A stretch of 64,000 nt of DNA from Solen grandis. Its lineage: Eukaryota > Mollusca > Bivalvia > Adapedonta > Solenidae. The notes beneath the pieces are model-generated. The model was not told where the DNA came from, did not search any database, and saw only the letters and a program-made list of their open reading frames with translations. The DNA lies in NCBI GenBank assembly GCA_021229015.1, contig CM037792.1, positions 36,577,398-36,641,397 of the forward strand, in the 5' to 3' direction. Position numbers and translations under genes: made by a program. The first letter of the stretch is position 1. Each line of letters starts with the position of its first letter. Positions 39,967 to 51,539 of the stretch are shown here, piece after piece.

Positions 39967-40418
39967 ATTGGGAGACCTTTGGTAGTGTTGAGTTCTACAG
40001 TATTATTGATATTTGTTCAATATGAACAGCATACAACCTTAAGGTAATCTATCCTCCATTTAAATTATAACCATGGTCCAACATGCTTAAAAAGACTTCA
40101 GTGCAGATGCAAGCACAGGTTTTTTCCTTGATATTTTCAAATGGGGGACAAATGACCCCTTGCTATGTAGATAAAGAGCTAAATTTTGAAATATTTGAGG
40201 ATCATTTACACAATTTAGGGGCAAAATGAAAATTTTGTGTGCCAGAAAAAAACCTGCAAGCACCTATAATTCTATTGACGTAAGTAAGCAAGCTATTTTG
40301 CTCAACGTCTATACAGGCTTGAATTTAATATAAAATTCCCATAATCACTTAATGGACAATGATCAAAATTTAACAATGGATGGATTACCTTAAAGGAAGT
40401 CTCAGGGTCTGAAACTCC
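39967..40418. other. Intergenic, nothing recognised
   Basis: No coding signal or repeat partner. Confidence 0.5.
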
Positions 40419-40652
40419 TTAACCCTTTCCCTCATATTGACTCATTTTGACGCATTCAGTAGGTACCACATAAAGCCTGATCTGCAGAAAACCACAGTTA
40501 AACCTTACCAAATTTAATTATCATTTCAAGACCACTGAGGAGCAGCGAACAGCATAAAACCTGATAAGCCTGCGAGTAACTCGCAGGCTGATTTGGTTTT
40601 ATGTTGTTCGCATAGGTCTTTTCATGGTTTCCTCTATGAGAGAAAGGGTTAA
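40419..40652 (-). mobile_element. Hairpin MITE, copy 4
   Basis: TTAA at both borders, complete hairpin, reversed relative to copy 1. Confidence 0.85.
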
Positions 40653-41026
40653 ATTTATCCCCAACAATCCGATTTTGAGGCTAGATATAGCTATAAAAGG
40701 CACTGAGCAAAAATAAGCTCTAATTTGAATAGTAATATCAGTTTTGAACTTGGACTCCTAAATGTTATATGAGACTCCTTGACTTTGAAGGTAACAAGTC
40801 TCCTGGACTGTTAGTCTTGAACACTGGAAAGAGTGTGACATAAATGATCTTAACACTCAGAATATGCTGTTAAAAACAGATGGATAATATGATAAAGGTG
40901 GATAAAAAATAATGTAAATGTGCATCTTTCAGACTATGAGCATTCCTATCTTTCCATCATAACTATTTCTTCCTCCTATCCCTATAGTCCAATACTGTTG
41001 AAATATCAGTTATAATTCTATTTCTT

Positions 41027-41072
<46 letters not shown>

Positions 41073-42556
41073 AGACCAATTAAGGGTTCTGTGGCAAAAA
41101 TGGACATATTCATTGCCCAATTATCAAAGATCACAAATGGTCACGAAATTCAATGACTCAAAGTACCAATCCATCCAAGTGAGGAACTCTAACAAATGAG
41201 TATGGAAAGTTATTAAAACCCATTTCTTAATAAAAAAAATGTCTTTAATTTAATATCCAAATAAATATATCATCAATTTAAATGCCAACAATACTTACAG
41301 GTTACTGGTACATGTGTCACAGAAATAAAATCCAGGAAAAATCAATATATGTTTTTTTCTTTATAATTAATACTTTCTAACTGTTAACAATATTTTCCTC
41401 CAGAACATTTAAACCATCGACTGCTGATTCTTTTCATTTGAGCTATTACTAAATAATCCACAATAAATCTCCAGCTTATACTTACTTATAGATCCCTAGA
41501 CAGACACTTCCCCTCCTCTGAGATATATACATGTAAATGCACTTATAAATACCATAATGGTTTGTCTTGGTTTTTAGATTCTATGTACACTCAAAAACCT
41601 GTATTAAGCATGCACACTGAAAACTGTCTTAACACAGGTGGTTGCTAAATGGAGATTTAGATGTTTAATAAAACTTCTTTTTCAGAATCTTTCATCAAAC
41701 ATTCTGACTCATTAATCCATATGATCAAAACATAATCAAAATAATTTAATATGCAAGAAAAGTCTTTATTTCAAGTGGATATTTAGTATAAGCCAATCTT
41801 TCATTTGGTCCACATACATGAAACAAGATTCATAAAATTACCAATTAATTCCCCACCCTCACCCCCACAAACTACTGGTAGATGTTTTTTGTGAAAACTT
41901 ATCAAGATTAAGTAGTGAATTACTTTGTACTCCATAAAAAAACCTGGAAACATACATTGAATGCAGGTTGTCTGTTTAGCACAGGCAGCAACTACCAAAG
42001 CTTTGCAGATGACCATCTGTTATTTACAAGTTAAGTCCACAAGCTGATTTAGACAATAAAAACACACACCAGACCCTCAGCTTCTGGTCTGTCAGTTTAC
42101 ATATCTGTAACAATCAATGACAAGAAGAATTAATCACTTGAAAGAAACAGGAACCTGTCTGACTCACAAAGTCATCAATAAATCATTACCCAAGTCCACT
42201 ACTACAGCGAAGTCTGCAGTAATCAACCATTACTATTCAGCACAAGATCACACTTGCAACGCTTCTGCACTGAGCCAGTAATTCATTAGTATCAGTAACC
42301 CAATTACAAGTGGCCATATACAAGTATCAAACACAGAAATATAGATCAAACCCCAAGTGGATATCTGGATATGGAGGCCATACTAGTGAAAGCTCAAGGT
42401 TCAAGAGATTATGGTATGATTATGGTATGATCAGTTGATACACTGGACATATAAACAATCACTGTTTACTTCAGAGTGCTGGACATGATTTCAATATGGG
42501 CAGTACCGGTATTAGACAAATTTTAAACACATTTCAGGAAATATTCTTAAATTGAA
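40653..42556. other. Intergenic, one CT microsatellite
   Basis: (CT)n at 41031-41069. Otherwise AT-rich with no recognised gene or element. Confidence 0.5.
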
Positions 42557-42798
42557 TTAACCCTTTCCCTCATAGAGGAAACCATGAAAAGACCTATGCA
42601 AACAGCATAAAACCAGATCAGCCTGCGAGTAACTCGCAGGCTGATCAGGTTTTATGCTGTTCGCTGCTCCTCAGTGGTCTGGTGATGAGGATTTTACAAT
42701 TAAATTTGGTAAGGTTTAACTGTGGTTTTCTGCAGATCAGACTTTATGTGGTACCTATTGAGCACGTCAAAATGAGTCTATATGAGGGAAAGGGTTAA
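42557..42798 (+). mobile_element. Hairpin MITE, copy 5
   Basis: TTAA at both borders, complete hairpin, same orientation as copy 1. Confidence 0.85.
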
Positions 42799-42864
42799 AT
42801 GCAGCATTTCCATTTTATTGAGATTTTTTTCTTCAGAATGCACATTAATTTCTTGATTCTTATG

Positions 42865-43250
42865 GCACCGTGGTCAAGTCATGGTAATGTATTTGACTGT
42901 GGATACAAAGGTTGTGGTTCCAACACCATAGGCACAAAGGATCTTTTATGGCTTTAACCCTTTCCCTCATATAGACTCATTTTGACGCACTCAATAGGTA
43001 CCACATAAAGCCTGATCTGCAGAAAACCAAAGTTAAACCTTACCAAATTTAATTACAAAATCCTCATTTCCAGACCACTGAGGAGCAGCGAACAGCATAA
43101 AACCAGATCAGCCTGTTCGCATAGGTCTTTTCATGGTTTCCTCTATGAGGGAAAGGGTTAAGGTACAAAGTACTGGTCCAACTTAGGAACTTTCTAAAGT
43201 GATTATAAAAACTTGTTACCCATTTGACATAAAATAAGTCTAGATTAAAA
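42865..43250 (+). repeat. SINE family B interrupted by hairpin MITE copy 6
   Basis: The SINE head (GGCACCGTGGTCAAGTCATG, GGTTGTGGTTCCAACACC) occupies 42865-42953. The body (AAAGTACTGGTCCAACTTAG, TTGTTACCCATTTGAC) resumes at 43162 after the MITE. Confidence 0.7.
42954..43161 (-). mobile_element. Hairpin MITE, copy 6, hairpin collapsed
   Basis: TTAA at both borders. The hairpin is reduced to GATCAGCCTGTTCGCATAGG: the inner parts of both arms and the loop are gone between two CTG triplets. Confidence 0.85.
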
Positions 43251-43705
43251 CAAAATTAAAACTAAATTAATTCTTTAGTCCCTCAATGGCCTTATCTATC
43301 CACTATTATGAGCAGGAATTCATGCAGAAAGAAGTGTTGGTTATAAAATAATAAAATATACATTAATGTAGATGATGCCAAAGGTACACAACTTGCATAA
43401 ATATTTCAATTTTATTTTTCATTTTTCTTTCTTAAAACAAAAAGTAGAAAGTTTTAAAACTTTATCAAGCTATCTGAGAGTAATAACATCCCAATAACTT
43501 ATGCAGCAGTACACATGTAGGTCAAATTCAAAATCGTTTCAAGGTTGATATTAATTACATCAACTGATGGGTCAAAAATCATACACTATGATAAACAGGT
43601 GAGATTTTATCTCTCAGTTCACTGTACTGATGTAACAAGTAGATCATCTCATTTTCCAAGCAAAGACTGTCCTGTATATTATGTATGATACAGTATCATA
43701 TCTAT
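43251..43705. other. Intergenic, nothing recognised
   Basis: AT-rich with no coding signal. Confidence 0.5.
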
Positions 43706-43950
43706 CCCTAAATTCCCTCATAGAGGACACCATGAAAAGACCTATAGATGCGAACAGCATAAAACCAAATCAGCCTGCGAGTAACTCGCAGGCTGGTCAG
43801 GTTTTATGCTGCTCGCTGCTCCTCAGTGGTCTGGAAATGAGGATTTTGTAATTAAATTTGGTAAGGTTTAACTGTGGTTTTTTGCAGATCAGACTTTATG
43901 TGGCACCTACTGAGTGCGTCAAAATGAGTCTATATGAGGGAAAGGGCTAT
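43706..43950 (+). mobile_element. Hairpin MITE, copy 7, worn ends
   Basis: Same internal sequence and hairpin, but both terminal repeats have decayed (CCTAAATTCCCTCATAG and GAGGGAAAGGGCTAT), so TTAA is lost. Probably an older copy. Confidence 0.8.
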
Positions 43951-44235
43951 ATAACATTTTTTTTTTACTTAGTGATTTGGGTCCTGAAAAGTGTCAGGTC
44001 TAGCTATTCCAAATGGCAAAAAATACTTATTTTTACCACATTTAGAGGAAAAATTTGGAGACTATATGTCTACTTGAGATAGACAGGAGGCACACAATCA
44101 GTTTGCCTCTTTCACAATATTTGAAATTTATACCTCAGATTTTCTCCTTAACCCCTTACCAAATCTATTGTTGAACTTGATTTTTTTTATTATTTTTTTT
44201 TCTTAAATTTGCTGATCATTATATTTATCAATCCC

Positions 44236-44477
44236 TTAACCCTTTCCCTCATAGAGGAAACCATGAAAAGACCTATGCGAAAAGCATATAACCAGATCAG
44301 CCTGCGAGTAACTCGCAGGCTGATCAGGTTCTATGCTGTTCGCTGCTCCTCAGTGGTCTGGAAATGAGGATTTTGTAATTAAATTTGGTAAGGTTTAACT
44401 GTGGTTTTCTGCAGATCAGGTTTTATGTGATACCTATTGAGGGCGTCAAAATGAGTCTATATGAGGGAAAGAGTTAA
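44236..44477 (+). mobile_element. Hairpin MITE, copy 8
   Basis: TTAA at both borders, complete hairpin with a few changes, right TIR GAGGGAAAGAGTTAA. Confidence 0.85.
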
Positions 44478-45634
44478 AGTAACATGTTCTTATTTTATTA
44501 AGAACATTGCACAGTACTGAGTAGACCAGTGCTAACTTTTCACCAGTAGTTGCTAGATATCAATAAATTTCTAGACTATTACATGTAGTATGTTTGTAAC
44601 TCTGTATATTAAATATGCAGTTAAGAGCTGTGAGCCAGTAAAAACATTAAAAAAAAGTTTTTTGAACATCCTCACTTAAATACATTTCTCAAAATAAGGT
44701 GTAATAAAAAATAGTCTTGTATCTGGTTACAGACTCGGAAAAAAATGGTTAAGTCGGTTGGCTTTTTTTTTTTGGACAGCTTATATATATCCAATGTGGA
44801 AAATGTATCATGCTCTTTGTCAATTTACCTTTTACTGTATTTTGAAATTTCAGACAGCTGTACAGAAAAATACTTTCTACGTTGTTCCAAACATCAGTCC
44901 ATTCAGCTTAAATGAGGACTCAGTTGCCAGTACATGTACACAGCATGTTACTTAGAAAGCAGAGTGTTCCCATTTACACACATATGCGCCTATTTTACCT
45001 GCTAAGTCCAATACTATTCTCGCTGAAATTCCCTGTAGGGAGTAAACATACGCGCCGACTATCAACCAAAACTAAAGTTGTTACTAATTTAAGCCATAAT
45101 ATACGCGTGTGCATAATTATATTACCTGGGGAATACCACAACGAAATTTCCGGACTGGTTATTACAGTAGTATCTATAGTTAATAAAGGTAGACTCAAAT
45201 TTTGAGACTCAGTTAACCACGTGTAACGATTACCGTTACATCATCTGTTTGTCTGCATATATACATTTGACACTGGCACATGAAAATTACATGGTGCAGC
45301 ATAAAATTACTGATCTTTTCAAAAAGCAAGCGTTCAGGCCAGCGAGGAACCCAGTGAGTCGGAATTTATGAAAGTTAGTTGAAATTCGAAGCTTATCAGT
45401 TATCTCAAAATGGCTGTCTCCAAAGTTATCGTTAGTAACCTGTTTAAACAAAGACAAAGCAATATAAAATCTTAGATTGAGATGGATATTGTTTATTTTT
45501 TTGGTCTCAGCCTCAAAAAGAAAGTGGGTCGGGCTAAAATAATGGGTCAATCGGGTAACCAGAAACAAACCTTTTTTTAACGCCTAATGAAAATATCAAG
45601 AAGTGTTTATCCCCTCCTGCCCTTAATGTTTTAC
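44478..45634. other. Intergenic, nothing firmly recognised
   Basis: Several open frames of 65-97 codons overlap here on both strands but lack splice or family support. Confidence 0.4.
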
Positions 45635-45760
45635 CTTCTTCTGAATCTTACATCGGCCATTTGATAAGAGCTTCTCAAATAAATTCATGACAGCTGAACA
45701 ATTAAAGTTGAACATCCTGGCCTTAGCCAGATCAGTGCCTTGGTGAAGTTGGTCATTCAT
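45635..45760 (-). CDS. Candidate first coding exon, unidentified gene
   Basis: On the minus strand, ATG at 45760 opens 42 codons (MNDQLHQGTDLAKARMFNFN, CSAVMNLFEK, LLSNGRCKIQKK) up to an AAGAAG|GTAAAA donor at 45635. A TGA lies in frame 6 nt before the ATG. The composition is protein-like and GC is above the local level, but an open run this short is not improbable by chance and I found no matching downstream exon. A smaller version starting after the acceptor-like TTAATTGTTCAG (exon 45693-45635) is also possible. Confidence 0.25.
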
Positions 45761-45801
45761 TTCCCATCACAGAGACTTAACTCACAGCAGATAAGGGAGG
45801 T

Positions 45802-48800
45802 ATACTGGTATGCGAGCAGTATCCGTGAACGAGTAGTATCCGTGATTTGCTTATAGTATCGTCAAATATAACGCTGTGTTGTAAAAAGTTCCACTTACTC
45901 AAAGTTTGTCATAATATCAGGGTGGAAACCTAATTTTAGCAAGAAAGGGTGAGTATTAATGAAATTACAATCGATTATGTATCAGTAAAATGAAAATACA
46001 GATGCCGATGTTGCGAGGGATCAGCGCGTGCGACAGTGCGCGTGCGTTCTCGTTTGTTACTTGAAGTTCGCTAATTATGTCTTGTACTGGTATTTATATC
46101 ATAAAGAAATAATTATTCATATAAGTCATTTTAAACAACAATTTCAACCCTTTTACAATATATCTATAACTTTAACTTCAGAAAATCATGTCACAGACTG
46201 CATCATCCGCTTCTTGAGTATTTTAAAGGGAAATAATAAACAATTTACAGCAGTTGTCTTTCTTAAACAGTGGTGGGGCACACAACCGGGGTATTAATTA
46301 CCTAAAAACATCACTTTTTGAAGAAAAAAATCAGTTCAGTTCTTAAGTTTATACTTTATTTTTTATTACATGTACTTTTTCCCCTTTTTCAGACCGGCCA
46401 TTTATTACCACACGGGTGACTGATGTATCCATTCATATTTCGGATTGATGTTTTTGCATTTTTTTCTTGATATATTAATGATGTCGACAAGGAATTTAAT
46501 ATCTGATCCTAGATCTAGATCTAAATTGAAAAAAAAAAAATCCAGTTAGACAATAAATGTCGCAGACAGAAAACAGATACATGTACATCTTTAGACAGCG
46601 GGAAACGTATTTGTAAATGATGACTTCCTTCAATCACGTGTTGTCGTATACTTTTTAGTTCTTTTTTAATAATTGGAATATTTTTATCAGTATAAGTTTT
46701 TCAGAGTTTGAAAAGAATATTCATGAATAAAAATATTTATATACAAATCAAATGATGACATGCCATGGAACACATCAGTTTCATTTACTTGAATTTACAA
46801 GGAAACGGACGCAAATATTTTTCAAAGCAGTAAGTACATGTAACTGGAATGGTAGAAGAAAAAATATTTTCAGTGGTATACAATAAAACTTGTGAAAAGA
46901 AACAAACGTGTTGACTTTTGTTAAGGTAATGTGGTGAAATATTCATATGTTATAAGTCGATACCTGCTGGTCATGCCTTATAAACTTGTACCAGTTATAC
47001 ACGTTACAAACACAGTTTTGAGTAGTAGTTCGTATTAGTAGTAGTATTATTCGACTCTATTGGCCATACTCATACCATCTAGTATATATTTAATCAAGTG
47101 AATTTAGAAGAAAATGTGCTGATCGCCGAAATTATGTTTTTAACCGACAAGGAACATGTCAGTTATCGATTCAGCAACCATCTGGTTTTAGACTGGCAGT
47201 TTGCACTGACGGACGGGAACATTAAAATATCACGCAAATTTAAACCATAATCGCTGTTTGTTTTTGTTGTTTTGTTCATGATTTTTTTTTCTACCATAAA
47301 GAGCATCTTTTCATCAGAGTATATACCATTTGATTTTTTTCTCCGTCAGTGTTTAATTCTGTATAAAGGGATGTTTAAATGTATTTACGTCGCGTGCGCA
47401 CGTAGCTTCGATGTCCTAGTTTAACCAACCGTAATTTAAGTTTCTGTTAATACGGTAAAACAACAACGCAACATAAATAGATTTATTACATTATTTATGT
47501 GTTTTCTGAAGTGTTTGTAAGACTGATAATAATATGATTTATAAATAAAATTCAAACAAGCGTAAGTGCGCTCTTTGCCACTTAGGATTTTTTTAACTTG
47601 ACTTTACTTTGCATTTTTCTGTCCATCGGTCTTACTTCATAAATGACGTAAATTTACTCAAGTTGGTAGAACAAATGTTCAAGAACATAAATGTAATATG
47701 GTTGCTGATACAAACCAGTAGGGGATATGAGAAAAATCAACATTAGAACATTACGAAATATTGACTTTGGAAAGATAAACATTTTCTTGGTTAAGGGATG
47801 TAAAAAAAAATAGGTTACAATCTATATAATTTGCCATAAAATGACTAGATTCTATGGTGGTGGATACCACCAAATTTAATTTAATCGTAATGATATGTAT
47901 GTATAGCCATAAGTGGCCGAATACCTTAACGAGTCGTGGTTTCCACTAAAAAGAAACGGCCCAATTCATTTAATTTTACCGCCTAACCCGATATTTTAAT
48001 TAGAGATGTAAATACCTAGATTTATATATTGTAGCTTCGTGCTATGTAGCTTAAATATTTGAAAAGAAGCTGATAATGTTTGTGCAACTTCACGATGAAC
48101 AGGTCAAAATAAATCTCTGATCAACCAAACCTTTATGTTCCTGTCTGCATGGTTGTCAGCTGAATCTGTTTCAGCATAAATGTATTTGAAAATTCTTGTG
48201 TTCTCTTCGTGAAAAATTCCTGATATATAATTATCTTCACAGTAAACTATAGAAATAAAAAAAAAAAAAATAGATCCATTTTCTCACGCCTCCATCAGTA
48301 AGCGTGTGCCTTTTTCAATTGCGCCCCATTATTCTCTCCTGTAAAACAGTGCCTCGATCTACGATCATTTTGATTGAAAAAAATCTGAAAATAATTGGTT
48401 CACATGTGTTTTTCATGTTATAGGTAATACAAATAGATCTATATGATAATAATAATAATAAAAACAAATGTATAAGAAAAGAAATAAATAATCAAACATT
48501 GATTTCAAATAGCCTATAGAACAATTCCGTCTGCCGGCAGGCCTACCACTTGATTTAGATTATTTAAATGATTGTAATAAAAATAATATTTTTATCTAAA
48601 CTGCATGGTTAAATAAGACTATACGTCTTAAAAGAGTATCATTAATGGGAAAATTTAGATAAAACCAACAAAATATATGCGCGACGACATCAAAAAAGAA
48701 AATCACGGATACTGCTTCAGTTGCGACCCAAAATAGCAACATGGAATATTTTTGCAAACTATTTTTATTCGTTTAACATGTATGTGCACATTTACCGCAG

Positions 48801-48851
48801 AAATGAAATAAAACCGCTATAAAATCACGGATACTGCTCGCATACCAGTAT
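45802..48851. mobile_element. 3.05-kb element with 27-bp perfect TIRs and subterminal repeats
   Basis: The left end ATACTGGTATGCGAGCAGT plus ATCCGTGA is matched exactly in reverse complement at the right end. AGTATCCGTGA occurs twice at each end: 45818-45828 and 45835-45845 on the left, and as its complement at 48704-48714 and 48825-48835 on the right. The longest ATG frame inside is 89 codons and is not recognisable, so the element looks non-autonomous. TA next to the ends could be a Tc1/mariner-type duplication, but this is ambiguous. Confidence 0.75.
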
Positions 48852-50074
48852 CGTAACACCATTTTTAATGAAATAGAACAGAACAAACAGAACTTTATTT
48901 TTCATTCTCAGCGTGTAAATAAATACACACTGACTCAATCATATTTGACTTATGACTTTGGTATGAAACAGTTTTTGATATGACCCATAACCTACCAGTT
49001 TAGGGATGCATGCCTGAAGGACTGGTAACATCAATCCAAATAACTGGACTGGCGTGATTAAGATTTGGAACTTGTCAGAAAATGCATTACTGGAACATTA
49101 TCTCAGAGAATATTCATTTATAAGAGTCATGTTTTATCTGTGTTGACAGATAAACATTCCAAACCATTTATAAATCATTTTAATGAATACACTTACAATG
49201 TGTTAAATTAGTGGCTACGTTCATTCGAAACAAGTGCTTGAATGAATAATAAATATGTTCTTATGGGCCCCCAAAAAACTGAACCACTCTGGAAAATGTT
49301 ACCCATACTAATTTCACGTGATAAATGAATGATCAGTCATTTCATGTCAAGCGAAACTTGTTTATAGTAGACAATTCTAGAATCTAAAAGTAACATGTAA
49401 ATATTTTACGTACTATCGCAAGGAATTCATGCAAATTTGAACAAGATGAATTTCATTTACCTAAAGTATGTCCATCACTTTGTAATCCGGCATTTTAACA
49501 GAGATATTGATCAATTAGATGTTGTCTGGCATCCATTTTTTCTTGACAGCCTCGTTTTCGTTTCTAAGCGTCTGCAATGAACAAATCCGAAATTATCCGA
49601 ATTTATCCCCGGTCACTTAGAACAAATTTTATGAAATCAAGATAGTTTGTTTCTAAAATAAAAAAAAATAAAAAACATTCTTACAATATAAACATTATTA
49701 CTGGAAATTCGTAACAAAAATGCATACGAGAAAATAAAAAAAGTTGATAAAGACTAGTCTGTCTAGAACTAAATTTTCTATAAGATACAGTATGGTGAAC
49801 TAACAGGGTCATAACTGAACAGATACAACAACACTTATCTATAGGCGATAAATAGCAAAGTTTTATACTATCGTTTTTAAGATTGATGTACAATAAGTTA
49901 CCCTTGTCTGTTTTTCCGACATAAATTGGTTTTTGAGACTTTAATCATGCCCTTCACAATTTAAGGGACCGCACGTGGGAAACTCAGAATGTGGCCGGGG
50001 ATGGGGTGGGAGCAACTCTTAAAATCTCAGTACGTGTGTGGGGGGAAAGCACTATATTACTGGCTATTTGAACA
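48852..50074. other. Intergenic with one candidate minus-strand untranslated exon
   Basis: 49571-49461 on the minus strand lies between a good acceptor (TTCATTGCAG) and a good donor (CTTTAG|GTAAATG) but has no through-going frame, so it would be non-coding. The rest is unassigned. Confidence 0.25.
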
Positions 50075-50290
50075 AATTAGTCCCTCACCGAGTGGGTTCG
50101 AATCCCGACAGGGTCATTCGGATTTTCATGTGAGGAAGCCTTCTAGCTGGCTTGCGGTAGGTCGGTGGTTCTACCCGGATGCATCCGTGCATTCGGGGTC
50201 TTCCTCCACTTGTAATTAGCTGGGCGTCGCTGTATGACTGAAATACTGTCGAAGCGACGGTAAACTCAAATAGTCAATAGTCAAACTCTA
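50075..50290 (+). repeat. tRNA-derived SINE family C with head
   Basis: B-box GGTTCGAATCC near 50095, then TTCTAGCTGGCTTGCGGTAG, TCCGTGCATTCGGGG and a tail with GACTGAAATACTGTCGAAGC, ending in CAAATAGTCAATAGTCAA. Related to 1105-1240. Confidence 0.7.
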
Positions 50291-50840
50291 GGGGGCGGGG
50301 ACATACCTCTTACTCCCGGGGGGGTGGGGGGGGGGCGGACATACCCCTTTTTCAACCTCTTTTATGCATATATTAGACATAATAGCCAAATTTCGGGGGA
50401 GGGGGGAGGTCAGAACCCCATGTCCACCCCCGGCCTTTGGATCTGCGCATGTTGCATATATTTAAATAGAGTCCCTGCCTTCACTTAAACGAATTTTGCA
50501 CGGAATTATGGCCCTTGAATACAAGAAATTCAACATACCGGTACATGATGTTTTAAATACTTTTGCTACATGTAAGGAGATAAAAGTTGATCTTTGGTTC
50601 CGGTACCCTAGTGAATTACATATTGAGTTTGCCTGCTTTTTGTTAATACCTGTCACACATGCATTTATGATAAAATTATTGCCCTTTGGGCTTAAAATAA
50701 ATACTGTTTAAAAAGGTTTTTAGACTGCATGTTAATGCGTGTAGATATTTTAAGTAGGTGATGTACTAGTATCTATGATACTTTTATTTATTTTGGGTGG
50801 GACTTATCAATATGCATGTTCCAACAAGCTTTTAGGTTTA
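50291..50840. other. Intergenic with G-rich tracts
   Basis: 50318-50340 and 50395-50410 are G-runs that could form a G-quadruplex on the plus strand. Otherwise unassigned. Confidence 0.45.
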
Positions 50841-51240
50841 ATGGCTGTCCGGCGTCTGTCATTAACAAAATGTGGATTGTTTCAAACGACATATCCTCTG
50901 AAACAACCGCGCCAAATTTGATGATACTTGACTGGGAAGTTCCTTACATAAATGTTAAAATGGTTCCGGTTCATTGTATATCTGGGTCACAGGAGCTAAA
51001 AATATATTTTAAAAGTATAAAAAAGAAAAAAATCTCCTTCTAAAAAATGCAAGGCCTATGGCTTAGATATTTGGAGTGCTGAGTATCGTGTAGTGGAAGT
51101 TTACCAAGTCTGTTCAAATCATGAGACTGGGGTCAAAATTGGCCCTGCCCCAAGGGTCCCTTGATTTTACATAGACCCATATAGGTAAAACTTCATAGAT
51201 CTTGCCTAGACTTAAGATACGCGATGATGAAAAAAAAGTG
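50841..51240 (+). repeat. Dispersed element related to 1385-1900
   Basis: Shares CTGGGTCACAGGAGCTAAAA, AAGGCCTATGGCTTAGATAT and GGGGTCAAAATTGGCC with the element next to the first gap. Confidence 0.6.
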
Positions 51241-51384
51241 ACTTGTGGACACTATCAATTAGTGAATGCATTGAATGAACACTAGTTCTGTACTCAACAG
51301 TGTTAAAGACAGTTTTGTTTAAGACTGAGAAAAATAAAATCAAATTTCAATTTAAACATATTTTGTTAAAAATGTGGAAGGGAA

Positions 51385-51484
51385 NNNNNNNNNNNNNNNN
51401 NNNNNNNNNNNNNNNNNNNNNNNNNNNNNNNNNNNNNNNNNNNNNNNNNNNNNNNNNNNNNNNNNNNNNNNNNNNNNNNNNNNN
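51385..51484. other. Assembly gap, exactly 100 N
   Basis: A second run of 100 unknown bases. The sequence between the two gaps (1385-51384) is exactly 50,000 bases long. Confidence 0.99.
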
Positions 51485-51539
51485 AGTGATAACGTTTTTG
51501 CACCCCCCCCCCCTCTTGTAAAGCCCATCCCCAGTTCGA

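Noticed and set aside
44758..45568. Several 65-97-codon frames on both strands
   Set aside because: They overlap each other and show no splice context or recognisable family.
45802..48851. Polinton or other self-encoding transposon
   Set aside because: It is too short and has no recognisable polymerase, integrase or transposase frame.
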